Shown piece by piece: positions 8,903-17,869 of a stretch of 64,000 nt of DNA (its first letter is position 1; every line of letters begins with the position of its first letter). Under the pieces are notes generated by a model. It made no database searches and was not told the DNA's origin. It saw only the letters and a list, made by a program, of their open reading frames with translations. A program made the position numbers and the translations under genes. This DNA is from SOIA01 sp964346585 (lineage in GTDB: Bacteria > Acidobacteriota > Aminicenantia > Aminicenantales > Aminicenantaceae), in NCBI GenBank assembly GCA_964346585.1, contig CAYFVQ010000153.1, positions 9,258 through 73,257 of the forward strand. The letters are read 5' to 3'.

Positions 8903-11350
8903 ATGAAAAAGATTTTCTCAATAAGCATTCTCAGTCTGGTTTTAATTCTTTTTGCTACTAATGTTGCTCAAGCCCAGGATTATGTTCCAAATGAGGTGCT
9001 CGTTAAATTTCAAAAAGGTGTAAGCTTTGAGGTCCAAGACATTGCCATTCAATCAGTTCAAGGCAGAGTCATCGGACTCTTTCGACTCGATCCAGATTTG
9101 CTACACTTAAGAGTCCCAGAAACCATCGGAACTGACAGGGCCATTTCAATCCTCCTCAGCAATCCTCGTGTCCATTACGCCGTCAGGAATAACATTCATT
9201 ATATTAATGACACTTTTCCCAATGACCCAAAATTCGATCCACAGCAATGGCCTTTGCATAACTATGGTCAAGATGGTGGGACACCAGATGCGGACATGGA
9301 TGCTCCTGAGGCTTGGGACCTCTTCACAGGAAGTCCGAATATCGTTGTCGCTGTCTTGGATACTGGGGTGGACTATAACCATGAGGACTTGGCCGCTAAC
9401 ATCTGGGCCAATCCGGGTGAGATTCCAGGAAATGGAATTGATGATGATGGAAACGGATACACAGATGACATCTATGGTTGGGATTTTGCTTATGATGACA
9501 GCGATCCCATGGATGTGCATGGCCATGGTACAGCCTGTTCTGGAATCATAGGAGGTGTTGGAAATAACGGCATAGGAGTTTCAGGGATCAACTGGAACGT
9601 CAGCATAATGTGCGTGAAGGTTCTCAATGATGGAGGAAGTGGGACAACAGCGGATATAATCAATGGAATAGACTATGCCACAGAAAATGGAGCTTATCTG
9701 ACCAGCAACAGTTACGGTTGCTATTTCTGCTACAACGCAGCGATGAGAGACGCTATTGAAAGGGCCAATACTGCTGGAAAACTTTTTGCTGCGGCTGCGG
9801 GAAATTACGGAGTCAACACCGATATCTATGGTCATTATCCTTCATCCTATGACAACGAGAATATCATTTCTGTTACTGCCACCAATAGAAATGATAACCA
9901 GGTCTATAACTTTGGACCCACCACTGTGGATATGGCGGGGTACAGCCCTGAAATAACGACCACTATTCCTGGAAACCGTTACACGGAGACTTTCAACGGA
10001 ACGTCTGCCGCCTGTCCTCATGTCGCAGGAGTCGCGGCTCTCACCTGGGGATATGAACAAGGCCTGACTCATATGGAAGTTAAAACTCGTCTGATGGACA
10101 CCGTGAGGCTCGTTCCTTCGTTGACCGGTTTATGCGTGACGGGTGGAAATGTCAATGCCTTCAACGCATTAAGTGCTGGTGGACCACCTCCTGAGCCACC
10201 TGCCGCGCCGACGAACTTGGTCGCCACCGCTCCTCCGGATACCTGTGATCAGATAAACCTTACCTGGACAGACAATTCAGATAATGAGGATGGATTCAAG
10301 ATTGAAAGAAGTGAAAACGGTGTGGATTTCACTCAAATAGACACAGTCGGAGAAAATGTCACAACTTATAGTGACACTGGCTTAGCTGAAGATACACAAT
10401 ATTGGTATCGTGTCAGAGCATTTAATGCAGGCGGAGATTCCGCTTATTCCGATGTTGCTAATGCGACAACCGGGATTTGCCCCACTCCACCCAATGCACC
10501 GAGCGACCTCGTAGCGACTGCACCGGCAGGCACAAATGACCAAATAGACCTCACATGGACAGACAATTCTACCGATGAAGATGGCTTTGCCATCGAAAGA
10601 AGCGAGGATGGAACAAACTTCTCTGAGATCGATCGAGTTGGGGCAGATATCACTTCTTACAACGATACTGGCCTTGCGTGCGAAACCGAATACTGGTACC
10701 GAGTGAGAGCGTATAATGCCGGCGGATATTCAGATTATTGCCTTCCCGATAGTGCAACGACTGGAACCTGTCCGTCTCCACCCAATGCACCGAGCGACCT
10801 TGTAGCGACTGCACCGGCAGGCACAAATGACCAAATAGACCTCACTTGGACAGACAATTCTACCGATGAAGATGGCTTTGCCATCGAAAGAAGCGAGGAT
10901 GGAACAGACTTCTCTGAGATCGATCGAGTTGCGGTAGATGTAACTTCTTACAGCGATACTGGCCTTGCGTGCGAAACCGAATACTGGTACCGCGTAAGAG
11001 CTTATAATGCAAACGGATATTCAGATTATTGCCCTCCCGATAGTGCAACGACTGGCACCTGCCCAGGCGAACCACCAGCTGCTCCTTCCGGCCTTTCAGC
11101 GAAGGCCAGAGGCAAAAGCAAAATAGCTTTAAAATGGAATGACAATTCCAACAATGAAGACGGATTCATTATTGAGCGCAGCGTTGGAACCCCTGGAAAT
11201 TGGGCTGTTATCGCGACTGTAGGTCCAAACACAACCTCATACGTTGACACAAGCGTGAGCTCCAAAACATGGTACTACTACCGAGTGAAAGCGTATAACG
11301 GTTACGGAGAATCAGGCTATTCCAACACAGCTTCAGCGCGAACAAAATAG
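8903..11350 (+). CDS. Secreted subtilisin-like S8 protease with four FN3 domains
   Basis: The 815-residue protein starts with a Sec signal ending near AQA-QD (residue 24/25). A prodomain of the fervidolysin/I9 type follows (VPNEVLVKFQKGVSFE ... VHYAVRNNIHY). The S8 domain has the full catalytic triad: Asp153 in VVAVLDTGVDYNHEDL, His208 in HGHGTACSG and Ser368 in FNGTSAACPHVAGVAAL, plus the oxyanion Asn region AAAAGNYG. It should therefore be an active extracellular or surface endopeptidase. From residue about 432 to the end there are four fibronectin type III domains of about 95 residues. Domains 2 and 3 are nearly identical at DNA level. The FN3 array probably spaces or anchors the catalytic domain. 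The gene has its own promoter and long leader. Confidence 0.93.
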   Translation: MKKIFSISILSLVLILFATNVAQAQDYVPNEVLVKFQKGVSFEVQDIAIQSVQGRVIGLFRLDPDLLHLRVPETIGTDRAISILLSNPRVHYAVRNNIHYINDTFPNDPKFDPQQWPLHNYGQDGGTPDADMDAPEAWDLFTGSPNIVVAVLDTGVDYNHEDLAANIWANPGEIPGNGIDDDGNGYTDDIYGWDFAYDDSDPMDVHGHGTACSGIIGGVGNNGIGVSGINWNVSIMCVKVLNDGGSGTTADIINGIDYATENGAYLTSNSYGCYFCYNAAMRDAIERANTAGKLFAAAAGNYGVNTDIYGHYPSSYDNENIISVTATNRNDNQVYNFGPTTVDMAGYSPEITTTIPGNRYTETFNGTSAACPHVAGVAALTWGYEQGLTHMEVKTRLMDTVRLVPSLTGLCVTGGNVNAFNALSAGGPPPEPPAAPTNLVATAPPDTCDQINLTWTDNSDNEDGFKIERSENGVDFTQIDTVGENVTTYSDTGLAEDTQYWYRVRAFNAGGDSAYSDVANATTGICPTPPNAPSDLVATAPAGTNDQIDLTWTDNSTDEDGFAIERSEDGTNFSEIDRVGADITSYNDTGLACETEYWYRVRAYNAGGYSDYCLPDSATTGTCPSPPNAPSDLVATAPAGTNDQIDLTWTDNSTDEDGFAIERSEDGTDFSEIDRVAVDVTSYSDTGLACETEYWYRVRAYNANGYSDYCPPDSATTGTCPGEPPAAPSGLSAKARGKSKIALKWNDNSNNEDGFIIERSVGTPGNWAVIATVGPNTTSYVDTSVSSKTWYYYRVKAYNGYGESGYSNTASARTK
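10491..11072 (+). repeat. Tandem 291-bp FN3-encoding duplication
   Basis: Two head-to-tail units begin with CCAATGCACCGAGCGACCT at 10491 and 10782. They differ at only a few positions over most of their length. They encode FN3 domains 2 and 3 of the subtilase. The high DNA identity implies a recent duplication or gene conversion. Confidence 0.85.
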
Positions 11351-11658
11351 ATTCAAACACTCAGTAGTAATTAGATTTAGTTTTGTGGAGGGGGAGAATT
11401 TTCATCCGCTTCTTTTAGATATACTAAAGAGAGGAGGTGGTAATAAAGTAGATACCTGATATAAAGGGGAAAAAGTTGAGTGTAAGCTGAAAAGCTTTGG
11501 ACGAAGAAGACTCAACGGAAGAGCCCGATTTCTGAATTACAAACTCAAAGAGTTAAGAAAACCTAAGTGCTTACACTCAGAGGAATGGTTCATTCTTCCA
11601 TCTTGAGTGATCAGAAAATATCTCAAGATGAGGAGGAGGAAAAAGGAGGGCTGAAAAA
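11351..11658 (+). promoter_or_regulatory. 308-bp structured leader before the TRL-like lipoprotein gene
   Basis: No gene fits here. The region contains an orphan ribosome-site-like GAGGAGGTGG (11431), then a long-range inverted repeat: GAGTGTAAGC (about 11478-11487) pairs with GCTTACACTC (about 11570-11579). A nested pair TTGAGT/ACTCAA and a short hairpin AAGC-TGAA-AAGCTTT lie inside it. The true site AAAAGGAGGG lies before the ATG at 11659. It looks like a folded 5' leader but matches no riboswitch class I know. Confidence 0.4.
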
Positions 11659-12525
11659 ATGAAAAGATTAATTACCTTAAGCGTGGTAATGCTGTTGCTC
11701 TTCTGGTCGATGGGGTGTGCTATCGGTGGTTATATGGGCTGGCCTGGCAAAACAACGGAAGGAGTTTTTGCTAAAGTGGTTCAAGAACTATCAGTCTCAA
11801 GCTCTATTCCAGGAGAAAGCGGCTTGTGGCTTTCTTATGTCCAGTATGACAACTCTAAAGGTGTAAATAACGTCAAAGAAGTCAGAACCTATCGTGACGC
11901 AACTGCTCCTTTTGGTAGTTTCACGACTGATGGCATGCTGATGCAGCATTTCAATGATTTTGTTGGTGAAAAAGTCACAGCCGCTGTCGATACAAATGGT
12001 GATGGGATTATTAATTTCTCTGATTATAGCTTCCTGGACGTGTGGTGCCCAATATGGGGAGGAAATGCTGATCCGGACATGAATGATGGCTTCGCTGCTT
12101 TTTGTAAAAAGGGTACCTGGTCAGTTATTGTATCTGCTTCGTACGAGGAGGAAAGCAAGCAGAGCGCTCGTGGGAGCAAATTTGCCCAGCACATAGGGAT
12201 TATTGACCCAGTGTTTATCCAGAATGTCATCGCTTCGAGTGATGTCGCTGATGGTGCGTTCATCATCAACATCACAGACATGACTGTGGCAGATGCAACT
12301 CAGACACTCGTCTCGCCGATTATGTTCACCGCCTATGGATTCAAAGCGTTTGCAATCGACTTAGACCAGCCTGGAGTATCAGAGGCATGTAGTGAGCTAG
12401 CTATCATGCTTTCCGGTCAACCTGATGGAGCAGTGAAGGTTGGTGTCACCCTTAATGGTGCTGCATACAAAGAATTTGAAATCCTCAACTGTGCTGCAGT
12501 TCGAGAGATGTTAATGGCTCGCTGA
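11659..12525 (+). CDS. TRL-like lipoprotein with EF-hand-type loop
   Basis: This 288-residue protein has a lipoprotein signal (LITLSVVMLLLFWSMGC, Cys20). The mature start CAIGGYMGWPGKTTEGVF resembles the short TRL-like lipoprotein family. A calcium-binding-like loop DTNGDGIINFSDYSF, with Asp/Asn ligand spacing as in EF-hand and dockerin loops, lies at about residues 114-128. The remainder is not recognised; paired cysteines (VWCPIWGG, AAFCKKG, SEACSEL, ILNCAAV) may form disulfides. It probably sits on the outer membrane. It is the third of three consecutive plus-strand exported-protein genes, each with a long leader, and it ends at a strong terminator. Confidence 0.6.
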   Translation: MKRLITLSVVMLLLFWSMGCAIGGYMGWPGKTTEGVFAKVVQELSVSSSIPGESGLWLSYVQYDNSKGVNNVKEVRTYRDATAPFGSFTTDGMLMQHFNDFVGEKVTAAVDTNGDGIINFSDYSFLDVWCPIWGGNADPDMNDGFAAFCKKGTWSVIVSASYEEESKQSARGSKFAQHIGIIDPVFIQNVIASSDVADGAFIINITDMTVADATQTLVSPIMFTAYGFKAFAIDLDQPGVSEACSELAIMLSGQPDGAVKVGVTLNGAAYKEFEILNCAAVREMLMAR

Positions 12526-12552
12526 GAATCACGACACTTTATTGAACCTGAA

Positions 12553-12590
12553 GGGGCGATGGTAGAAAAACCATCGCCCCTTTCCATTTT
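12553..12590. terminator. Intrinsic terminator between convergent genes
   Basis: GGGGCGATGG (12553-12562), loop TAGAAAAA, CCATCGCCCC (12571-12580), then TTTCCATTTT. A perfect ten-pair GC-rich stem that ends the lipoprotein gene and may also serve the convergent TPR gene. Confidence 0.85.
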
Positions 12591-12596
12591 GGCGAT

Positions 12597-13241
12597 TTAT
12601 TCTTTTTCACCCGTTAACTTTTTCAACTCTTCTTTGGCAATTCCTAAATACTTCTGCTCCTCGCAGTCGGGACACTGTTCTGTGACTTTTATAAACTCCG
12701 AGAGATATTTTTTCGCTTTCTCTGAATCCAGGTCTTTGAGAATCATCCCCAAACGATAGAGAGTCTCCAACTTTGTCAACGGATTTCCGAGAGCTTTGTT
12801 GTAATTTTCAATGGCTATTCCGTCTTCTCCTATTTTTTCATAAGCCTGACCAAGCATGAGATAAGGATGGAAGAATTTGGGTTGGAGCTTCACGGTGATC
12901 TCCCATTCCTGGATGGCTTCGTTAATTTTTTCTTTTTCCCAATAGATATTGCCCAAGCGGTAATGAGCAGGATAGTATTCCGGATTCAATTCTACAGACT
13001 TTTTAAATCCCTCGAGGGCTTTATCAATCTCTCCTTGATTCTGATGATACACTGCAACGTTAAAATGTTCCTGGGCTGTTTTGGGATCGGTAATATTAAG
13101 CTTATAAGGAGAGACTTTTCTCTTTATGAACCTGTCTTGATCAGAATCATAAGATATGGATTCTTGTTTTTCCTTCTTGCATTCTGTTTGACAAAGAAAT
13201 GAAAACATTACAATTAAAAGAAAAACAGAAATTTTCTTCAA
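12597..13241 (-). CDS. TPR-repeat protein, probable lipoprotein
   Basis: The 214-residue protein starts at a TTG codon (13241). That start is supported by GGGAGG seven bases upstream and by the immediate signal peptide (KKISVFLLIVMFSFLCQTEC, with Cys22 a possible lipidation site). TPR units follow: AQEHFNVAVYHQNQGEIDKA, YYPAHYRLGNIYWEKEKINEA, FFHPYLMLGQAYEKIGEDGIA and LETLYRLGMILKDLDSEKA. The C terminus has a CPDCEEQKYL motif. It is likely a periplasmic or membrane-anchored scaffold of unknown partner, separate from the TPR lipoprotein at 1140. Confidence 0.8.
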   Translation of the reverse strand: MKKISVFLLIVMFSFLCQTECKKEKQESISYDSDQDRFIKRKVSPYKLNITDPKTAQEHFNVAVYHQNQGEIDKALEGFKKSVELNPEYYPAHYRLGNIYWEKEKINEAIQEWEITVKLQPKFFHPYLMLGQAYEKIGEDGIAIENYNKALGNPLTKLETLYRLGMILKDLDSEKAKKYLSEFIKVTEQCPDCEEQKYLGIAKEELKKLTGEKE

Positions 13242-13379
13242 CTTAGCCTCCCTGGATGAGTTATGTGGGTGGATGATACCATAAAATAAAATCTCAATGC
13301 AAAATAAGTTCTTTAAGAGGTATTGATTTTTTATGTCAATTCAGGGAATATCTAGACACGTGAAATTGGTTCTGAGGAA

Positions 13380-13661
13380 ATGAAGAAAGCTCTGATGGTT
13401 CTGGGAATTGTCCTCCTCATCGGAGGAACAGTCGGCGGGACAATCTATCTATACAAAAGCTATCTCGATTACATGATTCATGATTCCAGAAATCCAACAG
13501 TCTTAGAAGTTCTCCGGTGGGAGTCCGCGAAATGGACAGGAACAATTGTTATTGCGGGGAGCGTGTTTTCAGGGGTTCTTCTTCTGGGAATCAGTCATGT
13601 CATAAAGACGTTAGAGGAAATAAGAGATAAAAATAATCATGGAAACCAAGAAACTTCCTGA
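13380..13661 (+). CDS. Small two-TM membrane protein
   Basis: This 93-residue protein has two predicted membrane helices: ALMVLGIVLLIGGTVGGTIYL near residues 4-24 and WTGTIVIAGSVFSGVLLLGI near 52-71. The loop between them is charged and the tail polar (KTLEEIRDKNNHGNQETS). GAGG lies just before the ATG. It matches no family I know. It starts 138 bp from the divergent TPR gene. Confidence 0.6.
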   Translation: MKKALMVLGIVLLIGGTVGGTIYLYKSYLDYMIHDSRNPTVLEVLRWESAKWTGTIVIAGSVFSGVLLLGISHVIKTLEEIRDKNNHGNQETS

Positions 13662-14185
13662 TTACTTTAAAGATCTATCACTGTTTATCTAAAATCACAT
13701 TTATTTAACTACACGTTTGATCTTCTTCTGAAATCCCCCTCAAATCTTCATGAGCTTCTAAATAGAAAGATGGGCTCTTAATCTATACTTCATATTATAC
13801 CATCTTGCTATTGCAACTTCATTGTATTGATCTAACCAAATTAAATTTATTCCATTTTTTCTTGATATAACGTTTTTAATATGATAAAAATTCATCATCC
13901 TGAGGAGTAAGGAAACAGGATGGACAGAAAGCGGGGATAGTCAATTACCCTATATCTCCAGTAAACTCCTCCCCTTAGATATGATGAATGTGCTCAAATT
14001 ATCATTGACACAAAAAATCATACGTGTTCAGTAATTATACTTAATTTATATTTTTTATGAGAAAAGGAGTATTTTGGGAGGAAGAAGCATAAGTTTTCTA
14101 TTTTCAAAAGAAGGATTAATTAACCTCTGCATCTCTTGTGAAATTCTCCATCTTCTAAACAGGTCACAATCCAATTCTTCCTCTC
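13662..14185. other. AT-rich gap before the pseudogene
   Basis: About 520 bases with no supported gene. It contains a GTGTTCAGTAATTATACTT stretch (about 14030) related to the inverted-repeat sequence at 42735-42795. Confidence 0.4.
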
Positions 14186-14462
14186 TTCAAAACAATTTTT
14201 TATTCTTTTCGCCACTTCCTTAATTATTTTCCTCACCTCTGGAAGTGCAGCCATTGCCGAAACCTGAGATATCTATCCAACGATGACACGGCAAGAAATT
14301 CAGGCTGTAGTTGATTCTGCTTCAGATGGAGACACAATCTGTTTTCAACCTGGCGTTTATGACTGGAGCGATGCCGATAAAATGTGGAATCGGTCAGGAT
14401 CTTCGTGAGGCCTCAAGGAAAGAAACGAAGAATTACTGGAAGCAGAAAAAATCAAATTCTAA
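14186..14462 (+). pseudogene. Decayed, internally deleted copy of the beta-helix gene
   Basis: The sequence is closely similar to both ends of the intact gene at 7053-8411. The signal-peptide region (ATTATTTTCCTCACCTCTGG) and the stretch up to GACTGGAGCGATGCCGAT match the 5' end. From there it continues with the last about 95 bases, including AGAAACGAAGAATTACTGGA. About 1.07 kb between the two parts is missing. A TGG-to-TGA stop at 14265 and a one-base deletion in GCC(A)TCAAGG also disable it. Homology continues about 80 bases past the stop, so the duplication included the terminator and 3' flank. Confidence 0.9.
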
Positions 14463-14571
14463 AAAAAGCTGAGTGGCCATTTTTTTTCGCACACATTAAA
14501 AGGTGAAAATAGGGTTTTTCGATCATCCAACTCAAGTCGAATGAAGCTTTAGGGGTTGTAGTCTTCAAAAA

Positions 14572-14815
14572 GAGGGGGACAGGCTGGTTTTTAAAAAAAG
14601 TTGTCTGTTGTCCTGGCTCAGTAATTCGGGAACGTTTTAATAATGTCATTGCGAACGGAGTGAAGCAATCTCATAAAAAAATGCATTTTCCCCTGAGGAT
14701 TTGCCACGCTTTGCTCGCAATGACACTTTAGTCTTCAATATCATTTCCAAAAGAGTTGCCAATTAGTGAGCATAAACAACAGGCTGGCTTTTAAAAAAAG
14801 TTGCCTATCCTCTTT
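14572..14815. repeat. Composite of palindromic repeats
   Basis: Two GGGACAGGCTGGTTTTTAAA-type copies (about 14576-14615 and 14779-14815) flank a facing pair of TCATTGCGA repeats (14643-14728). In the pair, TCATTGCGAACGGAGTGAAG faces TTGCTCGCAATGACA. Both families recur in other gaps of this window. No coding frame is supported. Confidence 0.7.
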
Positions 14816-14895
14816 TTCTTTTTTGATTTTTTATCCTGTTTACTACATAAAGTAATAAATCATACATATCCTGAAGGATCTGGAAAAAAGGCTCG

Positions 14896-16164
14896 CTAAG
14901 CGAATCTGTCTTCGATCAACTCCACAGCCCGCTTTACTCCGTTCTCATCTTCCATTTTCCTGCTTATTTCTTTGGTTTTTTCCGCCATGGCGGGTGAATC
15001 GAGGACATTTCGGATGGCCCGGGCGAGCTTATTTGCGGTTACAGACCTGCGGTGGAGAGGTTTAGGGGCAATCCCGGCTCTGTGCAGAAGCTGGCCCCAG
15101 AGGGTTTGGTCCGATGCATGGGCGACAACCACTGATGGGCACGAGGCTTTGATGGCGGACTGGGTCGTCCCCGCTCCACCCGCATGGACAATAGCCGCAC
15201 ATCTTGGAAATATTACCTGGTGAGGGGCGGTGCCGATTCTGTAGATCTGAGTGTGCTCCTTAATTCCCGATACTTCATCCCATTTGGACTGGATGATTGC
15301 CCGGCAGCCTGCCTGAAGGGCGGAATCAACCATCAACCGTGTTATTTCCACAGGAGATGGTTCTCCCTCCAGTATCGATCCAAAGGTCATGAAGATAGGC
15401 GGGGATCCTTCCTGGAAAAACCGCTCCAGGCTTTTCGGCATCTGCCAGGATTCGTTCTCCTCCGGGATATTCATGAAGCCGCAGACCTGGAAGTGGTTCC
15501 CCCAATCGGACGGAATCGGGAGAAGGGTGGGGCTTACGGCGATAAGGTTGAGAATTTGTGATGACCAGCCGTCCAAAAGGACGCTTTTTATGGGCTTAAG
15601 CCCTTCCTGGCGGCGCATGCGGTCGATGGGTGCTTTGAACAGTCGGTTGAAGTATCTGTCTGCCAGCCTCCACATCATCGAGTTCATGACTTTCCCGAGA
15701 TCCAGGGGCTGGAGAGGAGACATTGCCCTGGATGGGATGGCCGGAGCAATCGTATACAACGATAGACAGGGCAAGCTTTTCAACTCGGCCGCGACACAGA
15801 GATGATAAGCCATGATATGGCGGATGAGAAGCTCGTTTTCTTCGCACAGGCGCTTGGCCTCGGTCAACATATCTCCTGTTACCGGGTCTAAAAACTGGGT
15901 GACAATCATTTGGACCTGTTTCAAGAAATTGCGTTCTTTTATAAGCTTAGGTCCCAACGCATGGAGCATTTCCTCGTTGAGGTCGAGATGACCGACGTGC
16001 CGGATTGAAAATCCATATCTTTCTCCAAACTGGGTGTATCTTTTATTCCGGACTTCCGTAATTGCCAGCGTCACCTCGTGACCGGCCGCACTCAGTCCAG
16101 CGGCGAGAGCGATAAAGGGGCGGACATCACCTTCTGATCCCCACGTTTGGATTCCTATTTTCAT
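14896..16164 (-). CDS. GT1-type (UDP-glucosyltransferase-like) glycosyltransferase
   Basis: The 422-residue protein is a GT-B glycosyltransferase of the GT1/UGT type, close to sterol and macrolide glycosyltransferases. The N-terminal acceptor domain starts MKIGIQTWGSEGDVRPFIAL with the G-x-x-G-D-V-x-P motif. The C-terminal nucleotide-sugar site is CAAIVHAGGAGTTQSAIKA, then PSVVVAHASDQTLWGQLL, matching the conserved HGGAGT...P...DQ signature. It probably glycosylates a lipid or hydrophobic metabolite in the cytoplasm; the acceptor is unknown. It is flanked by repeats and is a single-gene unit. Confidence 0.88.
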   Translation of the reverse strand: MKIGIQTWGSEGDVRPFIALAAGLSAAGHEVTLAITEVRNKRYTQFGERYGFSIRHVGHLDLNEEMLHALGPKLIKERNFLKQVQMIVTQFLDPVTGDMLTEAKRLCEENELLIRHIMAYHLCVAAELKSLPCLSLYTIAPAIPSRAMSPLQPLDLGKVMNSMMWRLADRYFNRLFKAPIDRMRRQEGLKPIKSVLLDGWSSQILNLIAVSPTLLPIPSDWGNHFQVCGFMNIPEENESWQMPKSLERFFQEGSPPIFMTFGSILEGEPSPVEITRLMVDSALQAGCRAIIQSKWDEVSGIKEHTQIYRIGTAPHQVIFPRCAAIVHAGGAGTTQSAIKASCPSVVVAHASDQTLWGQLLHRAGIAPKPLHRRSVTANKLARAIRNVLDSPAMAEKTKEISRKMEDENGVKRAVELIEDRFA

Positions 16165-16236
16165 GCGTCTTCACCTTCGCGATTTGGAAGTGGGTCTGCA
16201 GAAATCCTAGAATACTTTATCTCATCCGGTTATGTC

Positions 16237-16278
16237 AAAGGGGACAGGCTGGTTTTTAAAAAGTAGCCTGTCCCCTTT
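16237..16278. terminator. Long palindrome acting as terminator
   Basis: AAAGGGGACAGGCT (16237-16250) pairs with AGCCTGTCCCCTTT (16265-16278) across a 14-base loop, with T tracts on both sides. It lies just past the stop of the HEAT/TPR gene at 16307. It is an outer-arm-only member of the GGGGACAGGC repeat family. Confidence 0.8.
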
Positions 16279-16306
16279 TTCTTCTATCTTTCTGTCTTTG
16301 TTCGAG

Positions 16307-17854
16307 TTATTTGTCTTTTATTCCGGTGGCTTTGTACTCTGAGGGATTATCTATGGGAACGATGATCTGGTCGGCCCTAGCCACAACTTTTCCTTCCGGA
16401 TTGGTCAACTCAGCTCGGCGGGCGATGAAGCGGCGCTCTTTTTTAATCATCATGATATAACCTTTCAAAGTCCACTTTCCTTTTTTATCCGGAATCTCTG
16501 CTTTGGCCTGTCCGAAGTCCATAGGATCGGTGTCGTATGAATCCCAGCTTTGTCTGGCGGAGAGCACTCTGCATCCGAGTATATCAGTAAAATCAGTACT
16601 GTACATCGGTTCCTCTTCTGTTTCCTCCTCTATATCCGGTTCCAGCTTTGACTCAAACTGCAGGAACATCAGGACAACGTTATTTCCCTGGCGCATGGCG
16701 AGAAGCGTCTCGTTTTTATCATCAGCCGTGAACGGAGCATAATAATCTTTACCTGTTTTTAAATCTTTGAAACGGACTTTTCCTGAAAAATGGTCGTACG
16801 ATTTTTCGACTCCTTCTGTGAGGAAATAGATTAAGAATTCATGCGCCTTGTGAGACATGGATGTGCCGAACAAGGCCATAAGAACATCCGCTTTTCCGTT
16901 GGCTTGCCGCCTTAAATCCAAAAGATTGCCATGAAAGAGGTTATTGATCTCTTTTCTGGTTCTCTCTTCGTCTCCGGGTTTGATTCGAGGAAGCTTGAAG
17001 GTGTTCATCCTGTTTTCTTTGATCCGCCTGTGTTCGGACAGGTCAATGAGTCTGGCAGAGAAGAGATAATAATTCAGGTTAACCGGGATGGCGCGGATCT
17101 TGATCTGCTCGAGCCAGTAACTGGCTTCTTCCCTCACCTCTTTATCGGGGTCGTTCTTGGAGACATCTTCCAGAAGAGCGAGGCCGCCGAGATTGAATTT
17201 TTTTCCTAAAAGAAGGACGATATTTTTCCTCGTTTGCAGATCTTTTTCTTTGACGAGGATACCTTTGAGGAGCGGGATAGAGGCTTCCGGTTCCAGTGCG
17301 ATCAATGAGCTCAAGGCGGTCAGTTTGACTTGGGTTTCTGTCTTTTTTCCTGTTTCATAGATTTCCTGGATTATGCTTTTGTATTCTGTCTTGCCGATCA
17401 GTGCCAGCTCTCCTGCGATTTCCACTCGCAGTACATTGGCATCATCAATCCAGACGCTGTCAGGATACTGTCCGATAAGGAGCTCCAGTTTTTGAAACGC
17501 ATCCTCTTTGAGCGCGATCACGTTCTCCTTGTACACTTCGTCTCTGGACATCCCGTTCAGCGATTGGGCCAGCCAATAAAGGGCCTCGGCTCTCAACTGA
17601 CTGGAAGGATACTTCTTAAGGAAGAACTCCAGTTGTTCTTTGGCTTTTCTCCAGTATCTTTTGAACACATAGTCTTTGGCTTTCAGGAATGTTTCAAGTT
17701 CATCATCCTCAAACTTGAGGTTCTCATAATTCAATCCTTTATCCGTCAGCGCTGTCCGCATTTCATGGAAATTGGACAAGTCTGCTGAATGTCCTATGGA
17801 GATCAGGAAAAGTGCTATCCAACCTGTGAATAAGATTTTCTTTAATACTTTCAT
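16307..17854 (-). CDS. Exported TPR/HEAT-repeat protein of the sigma operon
   Basis: The 515-residue protein has a signal peptide (ILFTGWIALFLISIGHSA). An N-terminal region like the YbgF/TolA-binding TPR proteins follows (WRKAKEQLEFFLKKYPSSQLRAEALYWLAQSL). HEAT-like repeats come next (LTALSSLIALEPEASIPLLKGIL, RKNIVLLLGKKFNLGGLALLEDV, DPDKEVREEASYWLEQI). The C-terminal half, about residues 270-515, is not recognised and contains an acidic run (EEETEEEP). GGAGG precedes the ATG. It starts 15 bases after the anti-sigma gene, so it is probably the third gene of the operon. It may be the periplasmic sensor or effector of that regulator pair; this is inference from position. Confidence 0.7.
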   Translation of the reverse strand: MKVLKKILFTGWIALFLISIGHSADLSNFHEMRTALTDKGLNYENLKFEDDELETFLKAKDYVFKRYWRKAKEQLEFFLKKYPSSQLRAEALYWLAQSLNGMSRDEVYKENVIALKEDAFQKLELLIGQYPDSVWIDDANVLRVEIAGELALIGKTEYKSIIQEIYETGKKTETQVKLTALSSLIALEPEASIPLLKGILVKEKDLQTRKNIVLLLGKKFNLGGLALLEDVSKNDPDKEVREEASYWLEQIKIRAIPVNLNYYLFSARLIDLSEHRRIKENRMNTFKLPRIKPGDEERTRKEINNLFHGNLLDLRRQANGKADVLMALFGTSMSHKAHEFLIYFLTEGVEKSYDHFSGKVRFKDLKTGKDYYAPFTADDKNETLLAMRQGNNVVLMFLQFESKLEPDIEEETEEEPMYSTDFTDILGCRVLSARQSWDSYDTDPMDFGQAKAEIPDKKGKWTLKGYIMMIKKERRFIARRAELTNPEGKVVARADQIIVPIDNPSEYKATGIKDK

Positions 17855-17869
17855 TGTATATCCTCCATT

